Positions 15,170 to 27,061 are shown, counted from the stretch's first letter. The stretch is 64,000 nucleotides of DNA from Torymus aiolomorphi (GCA_036365515.1 CM070873.1:68321529-68385528); one strand, 5' to 3'. The notes: a model not told the origin generated them from the letters alone. Numbers and translations: made by a program.

Positions 15170-18100
15170 CAGCACGCATACGCCGAGGAAATGTGCTTTC
15201 GGGAGAAACTGGGGCGAGACGACCGGTTTGTGTCGCCAGAGGATTTGTGCAGCGCTTTTTCGTCGTTGCTGTGGGTAGTACAGTGCATTTTTCTAGGGCG
15301 GGCACTTGTCATTTTGGTATTAAAATGGAAGTTTGGAAAAATAGCGCGAGTGATTTTTTGTTGATTCATGGTTTCAAAACGGGATAGAATACACTTGTTC
15401 AATATTACACTAATGATGTATATTCGCTATGCATTAGTTTATTGATGATTATTGAGTCACTGATACGATGAAACTACAGTGTATCAACATTAACAACGAT
15501 AATGCGTAGTTTATTTTATCTATCCATTCAACAGAATTAAGGGGATGTGAGTACCGACGTTATTTTTCAAACGAGCATAACTTACGCAAATATCAATAGA
15601 ATTATCCAGAAAAAAATCTGCATATAGTGTTTGCGTGTACGGAGCGCTTGACAGACGTCTTTTTCCGAAAAAAATGATGAGAATTTATTTAATTAAATAA
15701 AAACCGTACTGTCGGTAAGTGGAATCTACAATTGACCTACTTTTCAAACGAGCATAACTCACGCAATTATCAATAGAATTATCCAGAAAAAAATCTGCAT
15801 ATAGTGTTTGCGTGTACGGAGCGCTTGATAGCCGTCTTTTTCCAAATAAATGTTTGAATGTTGATTTAAAAAAATATTGGATAGTTATTTTTTTCAGACA
15901 TTAGTCATAATTGCAGCATTATTGACGTTGATATTGCGTTATTTTTATTAAATTTTTTTTATAAGTAATAATATATTGCTACGATAACATGCGCTATTAA
16001 CAATATACTGTCTGTTATTAAATATACATAAAATACAGCTGCTCATAAAAGTTCAATTTTCTCTATCAGTTATACTAGTTGAAAAACGTTATTGGAGAAG
16101 CGGCTTCTATTATTATTAGAGAACCGTATACGGCACACGTTTATTCGGAAAATAAAAAGTGAAACAGACGCTAAAAAGTAAATATAAAAAGCGCCGAACG
16201 GATTAATGAAATCTTTTTGCGAGGTGAAACGATTCACCTTGGCAGGAGACCGTGACGCCAAAAAGTGTTTGCTCATCTCTTTCTCCCTGTCTCTCTCTCT
16301 CTCTCTCTTCCTGTTTCCCGATGTATGAAGTAGGACGAGGCTTCACTTTTTTTACGAAGAAAATCTAGTCTCTCGATCTATCAAGCCCATCAAAATAATT
16401 ACCCTCTTAACCGCGCGAAATAAATTTTCAATCGGAAAACCAACGAGAATCTCAACGAGTGTCGCCGCACACAACGAGACGGCGGCGAATCATCTACGGC
16501 AACGTACGCATCCGCGTCACGCCCCGATTTCCCCTAACGACGTGATGACTCTCGTCGGAAGAGACAGAGAAAAACGGCACAACTATCATGTGCGCGCTGA
16601 CTCACTCTTCTTTTTTCGCAAAAGAAAGTTTTCACGGTGCCGTGAACTTTCCATCCTGCGCTCGCTCGCTTCCTTTTTTCGGCGGTCGGAGCTTTTCTTC
16701 TCTCTGGCCGCGGGGTCGAAGTGGAGTAGGTAGGTGTATACGCGGACGAATCGATACGGGGCGCCTGCCAGCACGTATAAATATGCGACGCAATTCGTAT
16801 GTATGTGTGCATGCGTGTGTGTGTGTGAGTGTGGAAAAGTTCAGAGGACAGCTGGGGGTATAGGAGTGTGTATATACTTACGTGTATAAGGCTAGGTGTA
16901 ATCGCGTAAATATTGTTCCCGAGCGAGAGTGTAATTTCCTAATGTCCGGGAATTAGTGGTGTGTCAGGATATTTGATTGGAAAGGCGTTATTTTTGGGCG
17001 TTTTTCATATGGGGAAGCAATGATGTGCAATTGAATGTTTTCAAGAGTGGCACGGGTGTACGGTATTTCATTTATGCGTATACGGATTTCATTAATTCAA
17101 ATGTTTCAGTTTTTTATTAAAATAATAAATCACATTTTCTTTTAATTAGGTAATGTTACGTAAATTTTTATGGGTAAAGTATTGTTTAGTAAAAATATTA
17201 AAATTTAAATTGTATGGAATACTTATTTTTAATTTTTTTTTTCTCTAATCATTTTTAACGAAAGATTATTTTGCAAATAATAATCGCCCCAACAATAGAT
17301 ACTATAGAAAGACTCAGAAACATTTTTAAAATATCAAATTTTTGCACCTGAAAGGTAAGATTTCGCATTGTAAATGTCGTGTTAATCTACTAATAACGAA
17401 GATAAACCGATGAGTCACAACCGATAAAGCTTTTTCGATTTTATTTATTTATTTATAATTTTTTTGGAATAAAATTTTATTTTAAGTTTTCTTAATTAAG
17501 TAATAATGGGAATTTTTCATGTAAATCAATTAAAATATATTTAAAATCTTTTTTGTCAAATACGTTAAAATTGTTTTATTAATAAAAAATATTTTATTTC
17601 CTGTTAGAAATTCGCAATCAGAACGTGCAAACACTATATTCGTTGATAAATTGACATTTGAAACATACATCAAAATGTCAATCAATACATTGCCTGGCAG
17701 CATATAAAAGTCCATAGCCACACATGTGATGTTGACACGCCCTCTATTCCTAATCAAAACAAAATTTATAATCTGACGATTCATTCATTATTGTAATTTC
17801 TGAACGTTTATTTCTTTTATATAGTCATTTCACAAAAAATATTCATTCTTCCGCTCCGAATTTTACCAATATTTTTTAATCTTCGGTAATTTTAAGCTTC
17901 AATAAATACTATCGTATTTGGTAACAGACATCTAGTTCTATACATAGATACGCTTCGAGCAGGCATCGTAGATACGGGCTTATTAAAACAGAATCAAGAT
18001 AAAATTACATCGCTTTGTGCACGGGTTCGCTCAATTTTATCGTGATTTAATATTTGACATGTTCAAAGAAGTAACGAAATCAATAATCTTTCTTCATGTA

Positions 18101-21100
18101 GACATGTAAGCACAATAAAACCAAGCGTCGAACTATTTAGTTTTATTTAACATTACACACAATAATACTTATTTATTTATTATCATTATACGGGCAAATT
18201 TGCCCTTTACAAAAGTGTATAACTATAAAATGTATGAAGATGGCGAAGTATCTAAGTGAAATATGAGGATAAATGAACGCAAGTGATGAGAGTTAATAGA
18301 TGGTGGTTAAGGATCGAAGTGCTGACTTAAAACATGTTAAGATTTGGATGTTAGTATTATTTGGCAAAAGATCCCAGGTTCTTCTCAAACAGTTAACTGT
18401 GGAGTAGAATCCAATGTTAGAATGTGGTCACTCAAGACCCTATGATTGCGTAAATTGTAGGAAAGACTGCGTTCGGTAAATAGACATAGTAACTCAGGGC
18501 ACTGTATGACGTTACGATTAATTTTAAACGTTAATAGACAATCGTGGAACTGATGAAGTGAAGTAATAACATCCTACGTTTTTTCTTTGTGTTTGCGAAT
18601 TTTTTGTCACGAGTACCAATGTTTCTTTGATATTGAGATAAATGAAATTGAGAAAATGAAAATATCAATAATAATGATCATTATTTTAAAATATTCTTTG
18701 GAAATGACTGAAGTGTCATTAGTCTAAACAGTTATCAGTAAATCAATCGCTTGATACAATGTACACGCGAACGAACCACAATTTTAAACCTATACCAATA
18801 ATAATCATCGATCCCTGTACATCAGACGATTCTTTGGAAACAACCAAGCCCAGACCTTAATTCAATTTCAAACTGCCGCGTCGTTCATGCAATTTTCTCT
18901 TTAACACCTCTCAAACATTTACTCTCCCAAACTCTGTCCTCTATACCGGGCACCACCTCTATCATATTCAAAATTGCCATCCACCGCGTCAACAAAATTT
19001 TCTCCATTACTTGCGCCTCTCGCATCACCACCGCAGCCACGCCGCGTCACCATCCCGCGCGTGAAACAATTTCCGGCCCCTTCATCACACATCTAACTCT
19101 CCGTCACGGCGTCGCGTCGCTCATCATCATCGCGTCAACTCCACTCCTGTAATGGAATCAATATATACCAGCGTCGCACCGTCGCCGCCGTCACCAGAAA
19201 ACATGCACGCACGGGTCAATGGGTTAACTCGCGCGTGAAGAAGAGGAAGGAGACGATGCGCATGTTGTCGGGCTTCGGAGAGAGAGAAGAGACGCGACCC
19301 GCCAGTATTATTATTGACCGGCGCGCGAGAGCTGTGAATGCGATTATACGCGCCGCGGTGGCGGCGGCGGTGATTCAAGTTCGCGGAAGGGAGAGGAGAC
19401 GCCTCGTGCAGAGCGAGTGGAAGTCGATGCAAGTTGGCGCGGAGAAGCGCGTTGTGGATGGGTTAGAAGTAGAAGAGAGAGAGTGTGTGCGAGGAAGATG
19501 ACGATGTGAGTGTGTGTAAATACGGAGCTAATTCGGTTAGGCTGGCGGGAGAATGAGGGAACGAGAGAGAAAGATGTCGCGGTTGAGTGGTAGTGCCTTG
19601 CACTTTGAACTTGAACGAGCGAAATATTGTTTCCTTCCGAGCAAATGGTATATTTGTAATCGCTACATATCTTACGGAGTTTGATTCTGTTTTTTAACTT
19701 GCGAAGTTTTGTCGTAGCAAGGAGAATGAGCAAGCTGCACTAGATAATTTATATATATATTTTTTTTCATTTTTTGTTGTAAAATTCAAAATTTTTTCAT
19801 ATGAAAAGTTAAAATTTTATAGGTCAGTGAATGTAATTATATAGATTACATACAGCGAAACTCTTAGAGCCATTATATCAGTAATAGAATTAAAAATAAT
19901 TTTATTTTCGTTGGATGTACACGGAAAAAAAACTTAATAAAATTAGCGAGGTAATTTATTCATAAATGAAAGATGAATAATTAAAATAGCATTGTCATCA
20001 AGCTACCGTTTAATAACTTATTAAATTTTCGTAATAAACTATTCAGACATGTTTTTGTCATACGCTAAAAGCAAAATTTAATTCATATAGTCAAGAATGC
20101 TATTACTATTTGAATTCTGAGTGAAATTCTTGGCATTATGGTTCTATTTCAAGCGAAGTAGTGCTTTATATTCACCAAGAGAAAATGGACTATTTGAGTA
20201 TTATTTTTATTTCTTTGAAATAGGCATTTTATTCAAATGAAATTAAAAATTTTTCATTTATCGTCGTATTTCACGATGAATTCTGTTCAAGTCTACTATA
20301 TCTATATAATAAATAATTCTAATTATTTGTGCAATAATAAACAAATATAAGATGTACCTTTTTAGCATTAAAAGATTCGTTTATAATTACGCTTATTAAA
20401 GTTGGGTTGTGATCTGACCCGACCTATTATAACTTGCAAGCTTCGCTTATTTCTTTGAAACTGGAGAGAATAGTTATTAAAAGTTTACTTTCTTAATTTT
20501 GGATCTTTCTTATGGCGTTATTTGATATTGATCGATACGGTTTTGTATTATAATCAGAATACATATAATCAAGAGATTTGAATAGCAAAATTTTAAAAAC
20601 TGGTAGTAGGACGTGCTTGACGGTTACTCAATATTGAGTGATCCACATTTGAACAGTAGGCGAGTTTCCAACGAAATTACATTACAGAACTAACGGTATA
20701 TCTGAAAATGTGGAACAGTTTAAATTTTGGCATATATCGGGCTATGAGGTATATTATCAATTACACCTGTAAATAGCGTATTAGAAACTAAGCATTACAC
20801 TTGCTTATACTCTAAGCGAGTATAAAGTTGAAAGTTGACAAGTTATAAATAGAGTAGCTGAAGTTTCAGTTATTTTCGAACGGCATCTACAGTTATTTGG
20901 ACAGCTGAATGACGTTTATTGTCATATGAACTATACGCATACATTGCAGTTCGAAGTTTAGTACTGACGGTATTAGTACTTCACCACTTCCTGTACAGTT
21001 TAAAATCGTCACTATTATTAATTTTATAATTAAAAAATCGTTCGATACATTGTTAAATAATTTTTCCCGCGAAAGAAATTTCATCGTCAATTTAAAAAGA

Positions 21101-24100
21101 AAAACGTGTCAAAGTCACACAAACACACACACATCGTATTACGCCATACAATCAACAAAAAGCGGAAAATTAATTCCACCAATTTCATCCGCAAAAAGTC
21201 CCAGACAAGGTTATTATCTCCCGCAGGTACACCTATATATTACTAATGGATATCGTAACAACAGCTCTCGTGCGCCACGTGCTAGCGAAAGAAAACAAAC
21301 CGTTTACATAATTTCTATCACAAAAACATTCTCTCTTTCTTTCCCACTGAAACCACCTATATACCTCTATATAAGCATCGAGCACGCGACAACGACGGCG
21401 ACGGTACATTATTATACTTACGCCTCCCAGCGCGGCGCTGATTCACTCATTACTCGCGTGTCCTGCGGGAACAGCGCCGCCGCCGACGCTCTTCATCATA
21501 AACTCCCTTTTTTCACGCAAGGTCTACGCCTATACAGACTGCACGTTCTCGTGCTGCTGGCTCAATTGGCGTTAATATAGGCGCACGTCGCCTCCCTCCC
21601 GCCGCCTCGTCAAGAGACACGCTCTGAAAAAGTGCTGCGCGCGCGACACACAAAGCGCAAGTATAAATAATGAGGCGGCGACGAAGTCACTGCTGCGTCC
21701 TCATGTCTCTGTGTGTGTGTGCGATGTGTCGTGTGCCTGTATGTCTCGATATTGACTTCATTGAGACGAATCCACGCGGAGCGCTTGAGATTTTCGAGCT
21801 GATTCGAGCGACGTCTGTATGTGTCTGTCTGTGTGTATACGTGTGAAGCTATCACCTGGACGGCTGATTCTTCGTCGCGTATTGATTTGCCAGGCTGGTG
21901 CTGTGTGTATGTACACGGGCGCGTGCGTGGGAGTATATATCGCGCATGGCGCGCGTGGTTGTCCTTTTCGCGCTTGGGCGCGTGGTTTTTGTGAGGGAAG
22001 ACGGCGGCAAGATATAAATTTCATCTCCTGAGCCTGAGAGGGGGGGGGGGGGGGATTTGTGTAGTTTTCCGTGAAATTGAAAAAGATGGCTGGTGTTTAA
22101 TATTTATATAGGAAGGAGGCTTTGAAAATGTGTTGCGAGAGAGTGACCGTTTGCGTAAAAATTTACATAATATACTTTTTAGAAAGCGAGATAAGGTAAT
22201 GCGGTTTGCAATGTGCTCCTGGGCGATGATAAAACGTTTTTTTCGTTCGACAGCTCGGTAATGTCAAGTCGGACGTTTCTGTTATGTATTTTTATCTTAT
22301 GTTAAATTGTGTTTTATAGACTAATATTTTAAATACTCTCGTGTGATACGTTATAGGATAATAGGATAATATATATAAAGTTTATTGTGCTTAACAAAAC
22401 ACGTGATTAAGTCATATGACGCAAATAACTACGTTAATGCGTCTTGAAAAGTATGCACTTTCAGCTGAAAGTACACCATAAAAACTTTGTACAAAAAGAA
22501 TTGAAAATTACGCACTTCGTCGAGTGTGCTTATAAATTATCAACCAGTTTAAATGCAAAAAATACGAAACTATTTCTGTGAAACATGGACACAAATAATA
22601 TACTAGACACGGTAAAATTCTATTCATAATGTAATAAAAAAAAAAATATTCAAACGTTCTGAATTGCGCAATTTCAATTTTGCTCCGTTTTCCATTATTT
22701 GTATTACGTACATTAGAAAAAATTGAATTTTTTAAATCTTATCGCAAGCTTTTTGCAACCTAAAAGTTTTACGACGATTATTGGAAAAAAACTTTATGGC
22801 GCCGTTTATCTAATCGGACAATTGTGTAACTCCAGTTTCATCTAATGGTATGTATAGAAACATGCCGTGCGAGCCTGACACCATTTCGGGGAAATCCCTG
22901 TGGTCCAAAGTTGATATACATTTTCCGTGTTGCCGAGACAAGCGAATGCCCACAGTTTCAGCTTAAAATGTTAATTTGTCTACGAGATATTTAAAACGGA
23001 GCGAAATTGCTCGAAATTGCAACGCCTTCGGAATTGTGTACTGCGCCACCGCGTGGAATCTATTTCAAAATATACTTAGACCACTGCATGAGTACATTTT
23101 GAACTTGATAACATTAAGTGTCTAACATTTTTTCATTTACAATTTTGCATTATTTTCATTATGTTAAAATAGATTATCTATTAATTACCATGAAATTATA
23201 ATAATGAGATAGTCTAAATATAAGTGAAAACTGTCGTAAGAGATTAAATATATATTTTTGAAATTATTAAAAGGCAGCTAACATTACTCTACTATAAATA
23301 TTTTATTAACAAATTAATATTTCATCGAGAAACTGCAAGTGATCGCTTATCATAGAATACTAAAGTTCGTATCGATTTAAAATGTCAACTAGAAAATGTA
23401 TTTCAATATTGATTTTTTGAAAGTAACGTACATAAAGTAACTAGAACAGCTGCTCAAAAAATTTAGGGTTAACAGACTTCTGGCCAACTATACTTTACAG
23501 TGTCAAGTTGCCCGAATGACATGCATCAAAATTTCTTTTTTATTTTTATTTCTCTCACAAAATTAGGTCGTACATAAGAGATCTCTTTATTCCTTTCTGG
23601 AGAGAAGTATTTTAAGGCCGTTTACTTCAAAATTTAAAAACGAGTTCCGAATGTTCTCGCACGTCCAATATACATATACATTCCAAAAAATCGATGATAA
23701 TTACCGCTAACGCTGTTGATCAGCTGCAGAATGAGGGGCCTCCTGGTGACGATGCCCGAGCCTCTCGGCAAGAAGTCCCTGAAAGCAGAAAAAAGGGGAA
23801 AATTCTCAATCAGTCGCATCGATCCGAATCGAGCGCGCAATCAATCAATGCGCTTCATCTCTCGCCTCTTTTTTCGCGCTAATCCCCCAGGATGACAACG
23901 CATTCGGTAAAAAGGAGTCAGTCGCACGCGACTATATAGCAAGCGAGCGCGGAACGCGCGAACCGTGTCATGAGGTTAACGCATCGCATTCGCGCTCGCT
24001 GACTCGCGTGACGTCACGAGCGACGAGAGAGGTAGGTAGGTAGGTGTGTTTTGAAATCGGTCAGCTTCTTGTTGAGCGCGGCGTCGCGCGCGCTTCCGGG

Positions 24101-24388
24101 GGCGGAGGGAGAGAGAGATTTTGAAAAATTATCGCGAACATTCCGGAGGAAGGATGTAAATAGTAAGGAGAAACTTGGTGTGCATGAAGTCGATAGCGCT
24201 GGGAAACCATGCGGGAAACTTTAGGCGCGGGTGTCGAATGGAATTAAGTTTGGATCGAGTTTGTTAGAGGTCTGAGTGAGAGAGGCGAGGAATTTTTTTG
24301 AAGTATTGGGTTATTGGGACAGGGGAGGTCGATGAAAGGGGAGGAAATTGCGAGGATTTCGCGGACGAGTGGGAAAATAAGTTTCCGC

Positions 24389-24419
<31 letters not shown>

Positions 24420-27061
24420 AGCGACGGTGACGAACGGCTCGGAATCGTATACATAGGCGAAGGAGAAAATTAAATCTTAGCTCATCACTGAATTCGATAC
24501 GTGATTTCAAGATTGATTAAAAAACCATTAGGACCTCGATTATTGTCAGAGAATACGAGATTCCATCTTTTGATTGCATTGTTGTTTATTAAAAATTTAT
24601 ATTTAATTAATTTTATGAATATTTTTTACTGATAAAAGTAGAGAGAATTGAATACTTTGAAAAATATTTTTGATGTTTTAATTTTAATTATTTCTGCAAA
24701 CGAATATAGAAAATAAATGAATGAAAATTATTGGAAATAAATACGTTTTTCATGATATATGAAATTCATCAATTGTCAATCTTAAATAAAGAAAATAATT
24801 CAATTTTAATTTAAGTAGTTTTAAAGATCTTTAATCTAAAACTGTTAACATAAAATTGAGTTTATAAAGTATTATTCATGGTATTGTCACAGTTCCAAAC
24901 TGTCATATATTCAAAAACTATTAATCATTTGACATACTTAAGTGTAACAACATTAATTATGAATATTTAGACTACTGTGTTAAGTAATTAGACTATAATT
25001 TATCAACTATAAAGAACAATGCAACAAAAGCAATGGAATTCATCAAAGATAAAAGTCAACAAGAGCTTAACTAAGGCTTAGTTGAGTGTAATATACAGGG
25101 TGTATAGAGTAGTATATAGTAGTATATAGTTTTTAGGTTAATTTCTGGAATTCATGTCAGTTAAAAAAAAAAAAACATGAAATCATCACTGTCAGGCCTC
25201 CATGAACTAATCAGATTGAAGCCACATGTAAAAGAATGTCTTAAATGAATGACACCTCATTAACTTGCAACTGATCTCTGTGATAAGATATTACGATCAA
25301 TTGCTGCTATTCACCACTGAAAATTTGCATGATTATTCTTCTTTCTTTATGAAAGGGAATTGAACTAAGTCTTTGTTCTTCATTAAAGTATCAACTTTTT
25401 TGCAATAAAAATCAAGGAGCACATAATAAAATTTTCAATTTTCAAAAGACAATGTAATGACTCTAATATCTGATCCTCACTGATATTCTGACATTAGTCA
25501 TCAGTAATTGCAAGGAATCAACAACTACATCTTTGTCTCTGTACGTCACCAATTTAATATTATACACTTTGCAAAAGAATCATGGAATTAGATGTTAAAT
25601 GCTTCCGGAAGTTATAGAAAAGGCACACAATGGTATGATCCTAATGCATGTTTACACAATCTACTGTTGACTTTAGTCATGGGTAAATCCCCCCTGTAGT
25701 GCTAGAAGCAGATATTAGTCAAGAGAAATTTTATTGGGAGATAGCAGAGTCTCCCTCAGCTCTGGTCAATATTATGTAATGTTATTTGTGAGGTAACTTA
25801 CTATTGATTTACGTATCTTCCACACATTTGGACCCCTTTTATATAAAAATTTGATACATCAATTTGATAAAAGTGCCTTTTTTTCTTATTATTATAATGG
25901 AAGGAATACTGAAATGTTAATGTCTATTTCAAGATTACAGTAATCACAAAAGTCATATCATTTTTACATTTGAATTGTAGATTGCTCGAATACTTAAAAC
26001 TGATACGGTTTAGCACTCAGAAAATAATTTCAAGCACTACCTTGTTATAGTGCTCAGAAGGTAATAAAAAAATTGACGTTGTTGAGATTAATAACTTTAA
26101 GTTTAACACTAACATGTTCAATTATAAATTGTAATCATTAATAAACTTTTATTCCAAGTTAAAAAATACATATATTTGTGAAAACATATTCTACTTTTAT
26201 TATTACAATATGCAATCAACTAATGATCCCAAATTCAAAACAGTCAACTATAATTATTCGATTCAATGAGAAGTGTTTCTTATTTACAGCTGCAACGTAC
26301 AGTTACATGATTCATCAATGAATCATGACTTCTATTATTTATCGCTACTTTTCTCAAATTCAGTCTGGAATAGAACATTTATCCCACATTATTTCTACAG
26401 CAAAAAAAAATGTCCAATAGAATTTCTATTGCTATCTTGTGACTTGGCCTAGATAAAAATTCGATACAGAAGATAAATTTCCAATACAAGCAGTCTATTT
26501 ATCAAAGCTGCTTGACCCCTTGCTATATAACATCACAACCTGCTATTGACCACCTCCTCTCTCACCCACCCTGTGGCCTGTAAGCCGAACTAAGGCCCCC
26601 TCTTTCATCTCTCTCATGACACCTAAGATCAATTGGAGCACAAGGCCCTGGGGCCACAAAAAGCTGACCTCTCTGTCTCCCTCTCTCCCTAAGCATACAC
26701 ACACAACACCAGTATTGATCAACTCCATCCCGATTTCCCGCACACTCCGCACTCCTCCCCAATCATTAAATCCTCCCCCTCGAAAACACCTCTCTCTCTC
26801 GTGCGCGCTCTCCCTCTCGCCCCCGTACTCTGAAAACAGAATCGGAGTTCCCCCTCATCCTCTCTGTCTTCCCCTCTCTCCCTCGCCTCAAACTTACTTT
26901 CCGACGAAGTTCTCGAGTACGGAGGACTTGCCGGCGCTCTGCCCGCCCACCACAGCGATCTGCGGCAGGTCGAGCTGCATCGTGACCCCGAGCTGCGTGA
27001 ACGCATCCTGGAGCTTGTTCACGATCGGGATCAGCTGCTCCATTCCCGTGTTGCCCGCCAT
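16..27061 (-). CDS. shi: Dynamin GTPase (shibire orthologue), complete CDS in 15 exons
   Basis: Large GTPase that assembles round the necks of endocytic pits and drives membrane scission, notably in synaptic vesicle recycling. Minus-strand exons, high to low: 26898-27061, 23705-23778, 14512-14661, 12340-12543, 11883-12075, 11542-11751, 10417-10616, 10177-10322, 9929-10086, 6723-6894, 6253-6498, 4593-4799, 4321-4496, 2889-3089, 16-130. Phases close to 2616 nt (871 aa), within the size range of fly isoforms. GTPase motifs seen: P-loop GGQSAGKSS (39-47), switch-I T66, DLPG (137-140), TKLD (206-209). Middle/stalk domain to about 499; PH domain about 518-626 with membrane-loop GIMKGG (532-537); GED about 647-750; Pro-rich tail 767-871 with SH3-ligand-like PAIPNRP. 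Start: ATG 27059-27061 gives [12 protein letters not shown], aligning with the dynamin N terminus. All introns are GT-AG. The 3' UTR runs off the window edge. Confidence 0.97.
131..2888 (-). other. Dynamin intron 14 (before last exon)
   Basis: AT-rich 2.76-kb intron. No coding exon, RNA gene or clear repeat was recognised on either strand. The donor is GTAAGT after the penultimate exon and the acceptor is GTTTAG. Open frames here are short and of AT-rich composition, so they are treated as chance. Confidence 0.85.
3090..4320 (-). other. Dynamin intron 13
   Basis: AT-rich 1.23-kb intron containing one complete TTAA-flanked inverted-repeat element (3654-4004). The rest shows nothing recognisable. 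Confidence 0.85.
3654..4004. mobile_element. TTAA-flanked MITE-like element, complete copy A
   Basis: Bounded by TTAA on both sides (3654-3657 and 4001-4004). The terminal inverted repeats are GGGGATGTGA on the left and TCACATCACC on the right. Inside is an imperfect tandem duplication of a roughly 190-bp unit; each copy carries TTTTCAAACGAG and ACGGAGCGCTTGACA. A TTAA target site is typical of piggyBac-type elements, so a non-autonomous piggyBac-like MITE is the likely class (inference). There is no coding capacity. A related copy lies at 15537-15879. Confidence 0.75.
4800..6252 (-). other. Dynamin intron 11
   Basis: AT-rich 1.45-kb intron between the PH-domain exon and the GED exon. Nothing recognisable was found on either strand. 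Confidence 0.8.
7247..7273. repeat. Poly(T) tract
   Basis: Run of 27 T on the plus strand (A on the dynamin sense strand) in dynamin intron 9. Confidence 0.95.
8555..8581 (-). CDS. shi: Candidate 27-nt in-frame dynamin microexon
   Basis: On the minus strand a 27-nt segment is bounded by an acceptor (ACCGGCAG) and a good donor (GTAAGA). It fits the phase of both neighbours: the codon split between exons 9929-10086 and 6723-6894 stays open and nine residues (AAASSHNAS) are added after N500, giving 880 aa. The insertion falls in the linker between stalk and PH domain. The acceptor lacks a strong pyrimidine tract, which suits regulated skipping. The frame fit and both splice sites are seen directly; use in vivo is inferred. 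Confidence 0.55.
9580..9605. repeat. Poly(T) tract
   Basis: Run of 26 T in dynamin intron 9, between the microexon and exon 9929-10086. Confidence 0.95.
10617..11541 (-). other. Dynamin intron 6
   Basis: A 925-nt AT-rich intron. It was checked for a duplicated, mutually exclusive version of the following stalk exons (as in mammalian dynamins); none was seen. Confidence 0.75.
13041..13468. mobile_element. Inverted-repeat element with nested palindrome
   Basis: Outer arms share GTGTAGGAA followed by GGGACAGACT on the left and, inverted, GGGACAAACT on the right. Further in, both arms carry TGAAATTTCGAACGTTCAT. The right arm contains a separate palindrome at 13334-13444. There is no coding capacity. 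The class is not recognised; a non-autonomous DNA transposon is the likely explanation. Confidence 0.6.
13334..13444. repeat. Perfect 29-bp inverted repeat nested in a larger element
   Basis: Arms 13334-13362 and 13416-13444 are exact reverse complements over all 29 bases and enclose a 53-bp AT-rich spacer. The left arm begins AATTATCATAAAATTTACT. A perfect arm match inside an otherwise diverged host element suggests a recent insertion. Confidence 0.8.
13469..14260. mobile_element. MITE-like element with GTTACTGTTAACAT ends
   Basis: Terminal inverted repeats of about 28 bp share TGTTACTGTTAACAT on the left and its near complement on the right; a run of A and G follows each outer end. Inside, a unit of about 66 bp containing ATATTGTAACTATTACAAT is tandemly duplicated (about 14003-14068 and 14069-14134). 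Many TAACAT/GTTAAC motifs occur. No coding capacity. Confidence 0.6.
15126..15164. repeat. (GA)n microsatellite
   Basis: Uninterrupted GA dinucleotide tract of about 39 bp inside a CpG-rich island of dynamin intron 2. GA repeats are binding sites for GAGA-factor-type proteins in insects. Confidence 0.95.
15537..15879. mobile_element. TTAA-MITE, copy B (right end missing)
   Basis: Starts TTAA|GGGGATGTGAGTACC exactly like copy A (3654-4004) and keeps the same internal tandem duplication, with units carrying TTTTCAAACGAGCATAACT and TACGGAGCGCTTGA. Similarity to copy A stops near AAAATATTG at about 15879; the right inverted terminus and TTAA are absent, so this copy is truncated or diverged at that end. 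Confidence 0.7.
18155..18600 (-). mobile_element. Decayed LINE (non-LTR retrotransposon) 3' fragment
   Basis: Read on the minus strand, broken frames encode pieces typical of the C-terminal end of LINE reverse-transcriptase ORFs: [16 protein letters not shown], then after a frameshift [14 protein letters not shown] followed by [11 protein letters not shown]. In-frame stops interrupt it. It ends in GGGCAAATTTGCCCGTATAA and a short (ATAA)n tail near 18160, the usual 3' terminus of such elements. It is a 5'-truncated dead copy lying in dynamin intron 2 in the same orientation as the gene. Confidence 0.65.
22040..22054. repeat. Poly(G) tract
   Basis: Fifteen consecutive G at the edge of the CpG-rich island 21400-22060 in dynamin intron 2. 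Confidence 0.95.
22661..23024. mobile_element. Inverted-repeat insertion, about 365 bp
   Basis: The left end carries CAATTTTGCTCCGTTTT. The right end carries AAAACGGAGCGAAATTG, its near-perfect inverse, beside further matching AATTGC blocks. The interior is GC-richer than its surroundings. No coding capacity. Reads as a MITE-like insertion of unknown class. Confidence 0.5.
23779..26897 (-). other. Dynamin intron 1
   Basis: A 3.1-kb intron. The downstream end (23880-24450) is CpG-rich with a 28-nt (TG)n tract at 24392-24419. The middle (24540-26500) is AT-rich with nothing recognised. The stretch next to exon 1 (26540-26890) is a CT-rich pyrimidine tract. Confidence 0.8.
24392..24419. repeat. 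(TG)n microsatellite
   Basis: Fourteen TG units in dynamin intron 1. Confidence 0.95.

Larger units (their letters stand above)
14662..23704 (-). other. Dynamin intron 2 (9 kb)
   Basis: The longest intron of the gene. AT-rich background is interrupted by CpG-rich and GA/CT-rich islands at about 14760-15300, 16250-16900, 18890-19620 and 21400-22060. It also holds the second TTAA MITE copy, a decayed LINE tail (18155-18600) and an inverted-repeat element (22661-23024). No dynamin exon is missing between the flanking exons, because the phase joins exactly. The open frames of 60-180 codons inside the islands follow low-complexity GC-rich composition and resemble no protein I know. Confidence 0.8.

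Noticed and set aside
19918..20240. Possible element starting ACACGGAAAAAA
   Set aside because: The start resembles common insect MITE ends, but no matching inverted end was found nearby.
21050..21580. 176-codon plus-strand frame in dynamin intron 2
   Set aside because: Compositional frame running into a CpG-rich island; no recognisable family, and antisense to the host gene intron.
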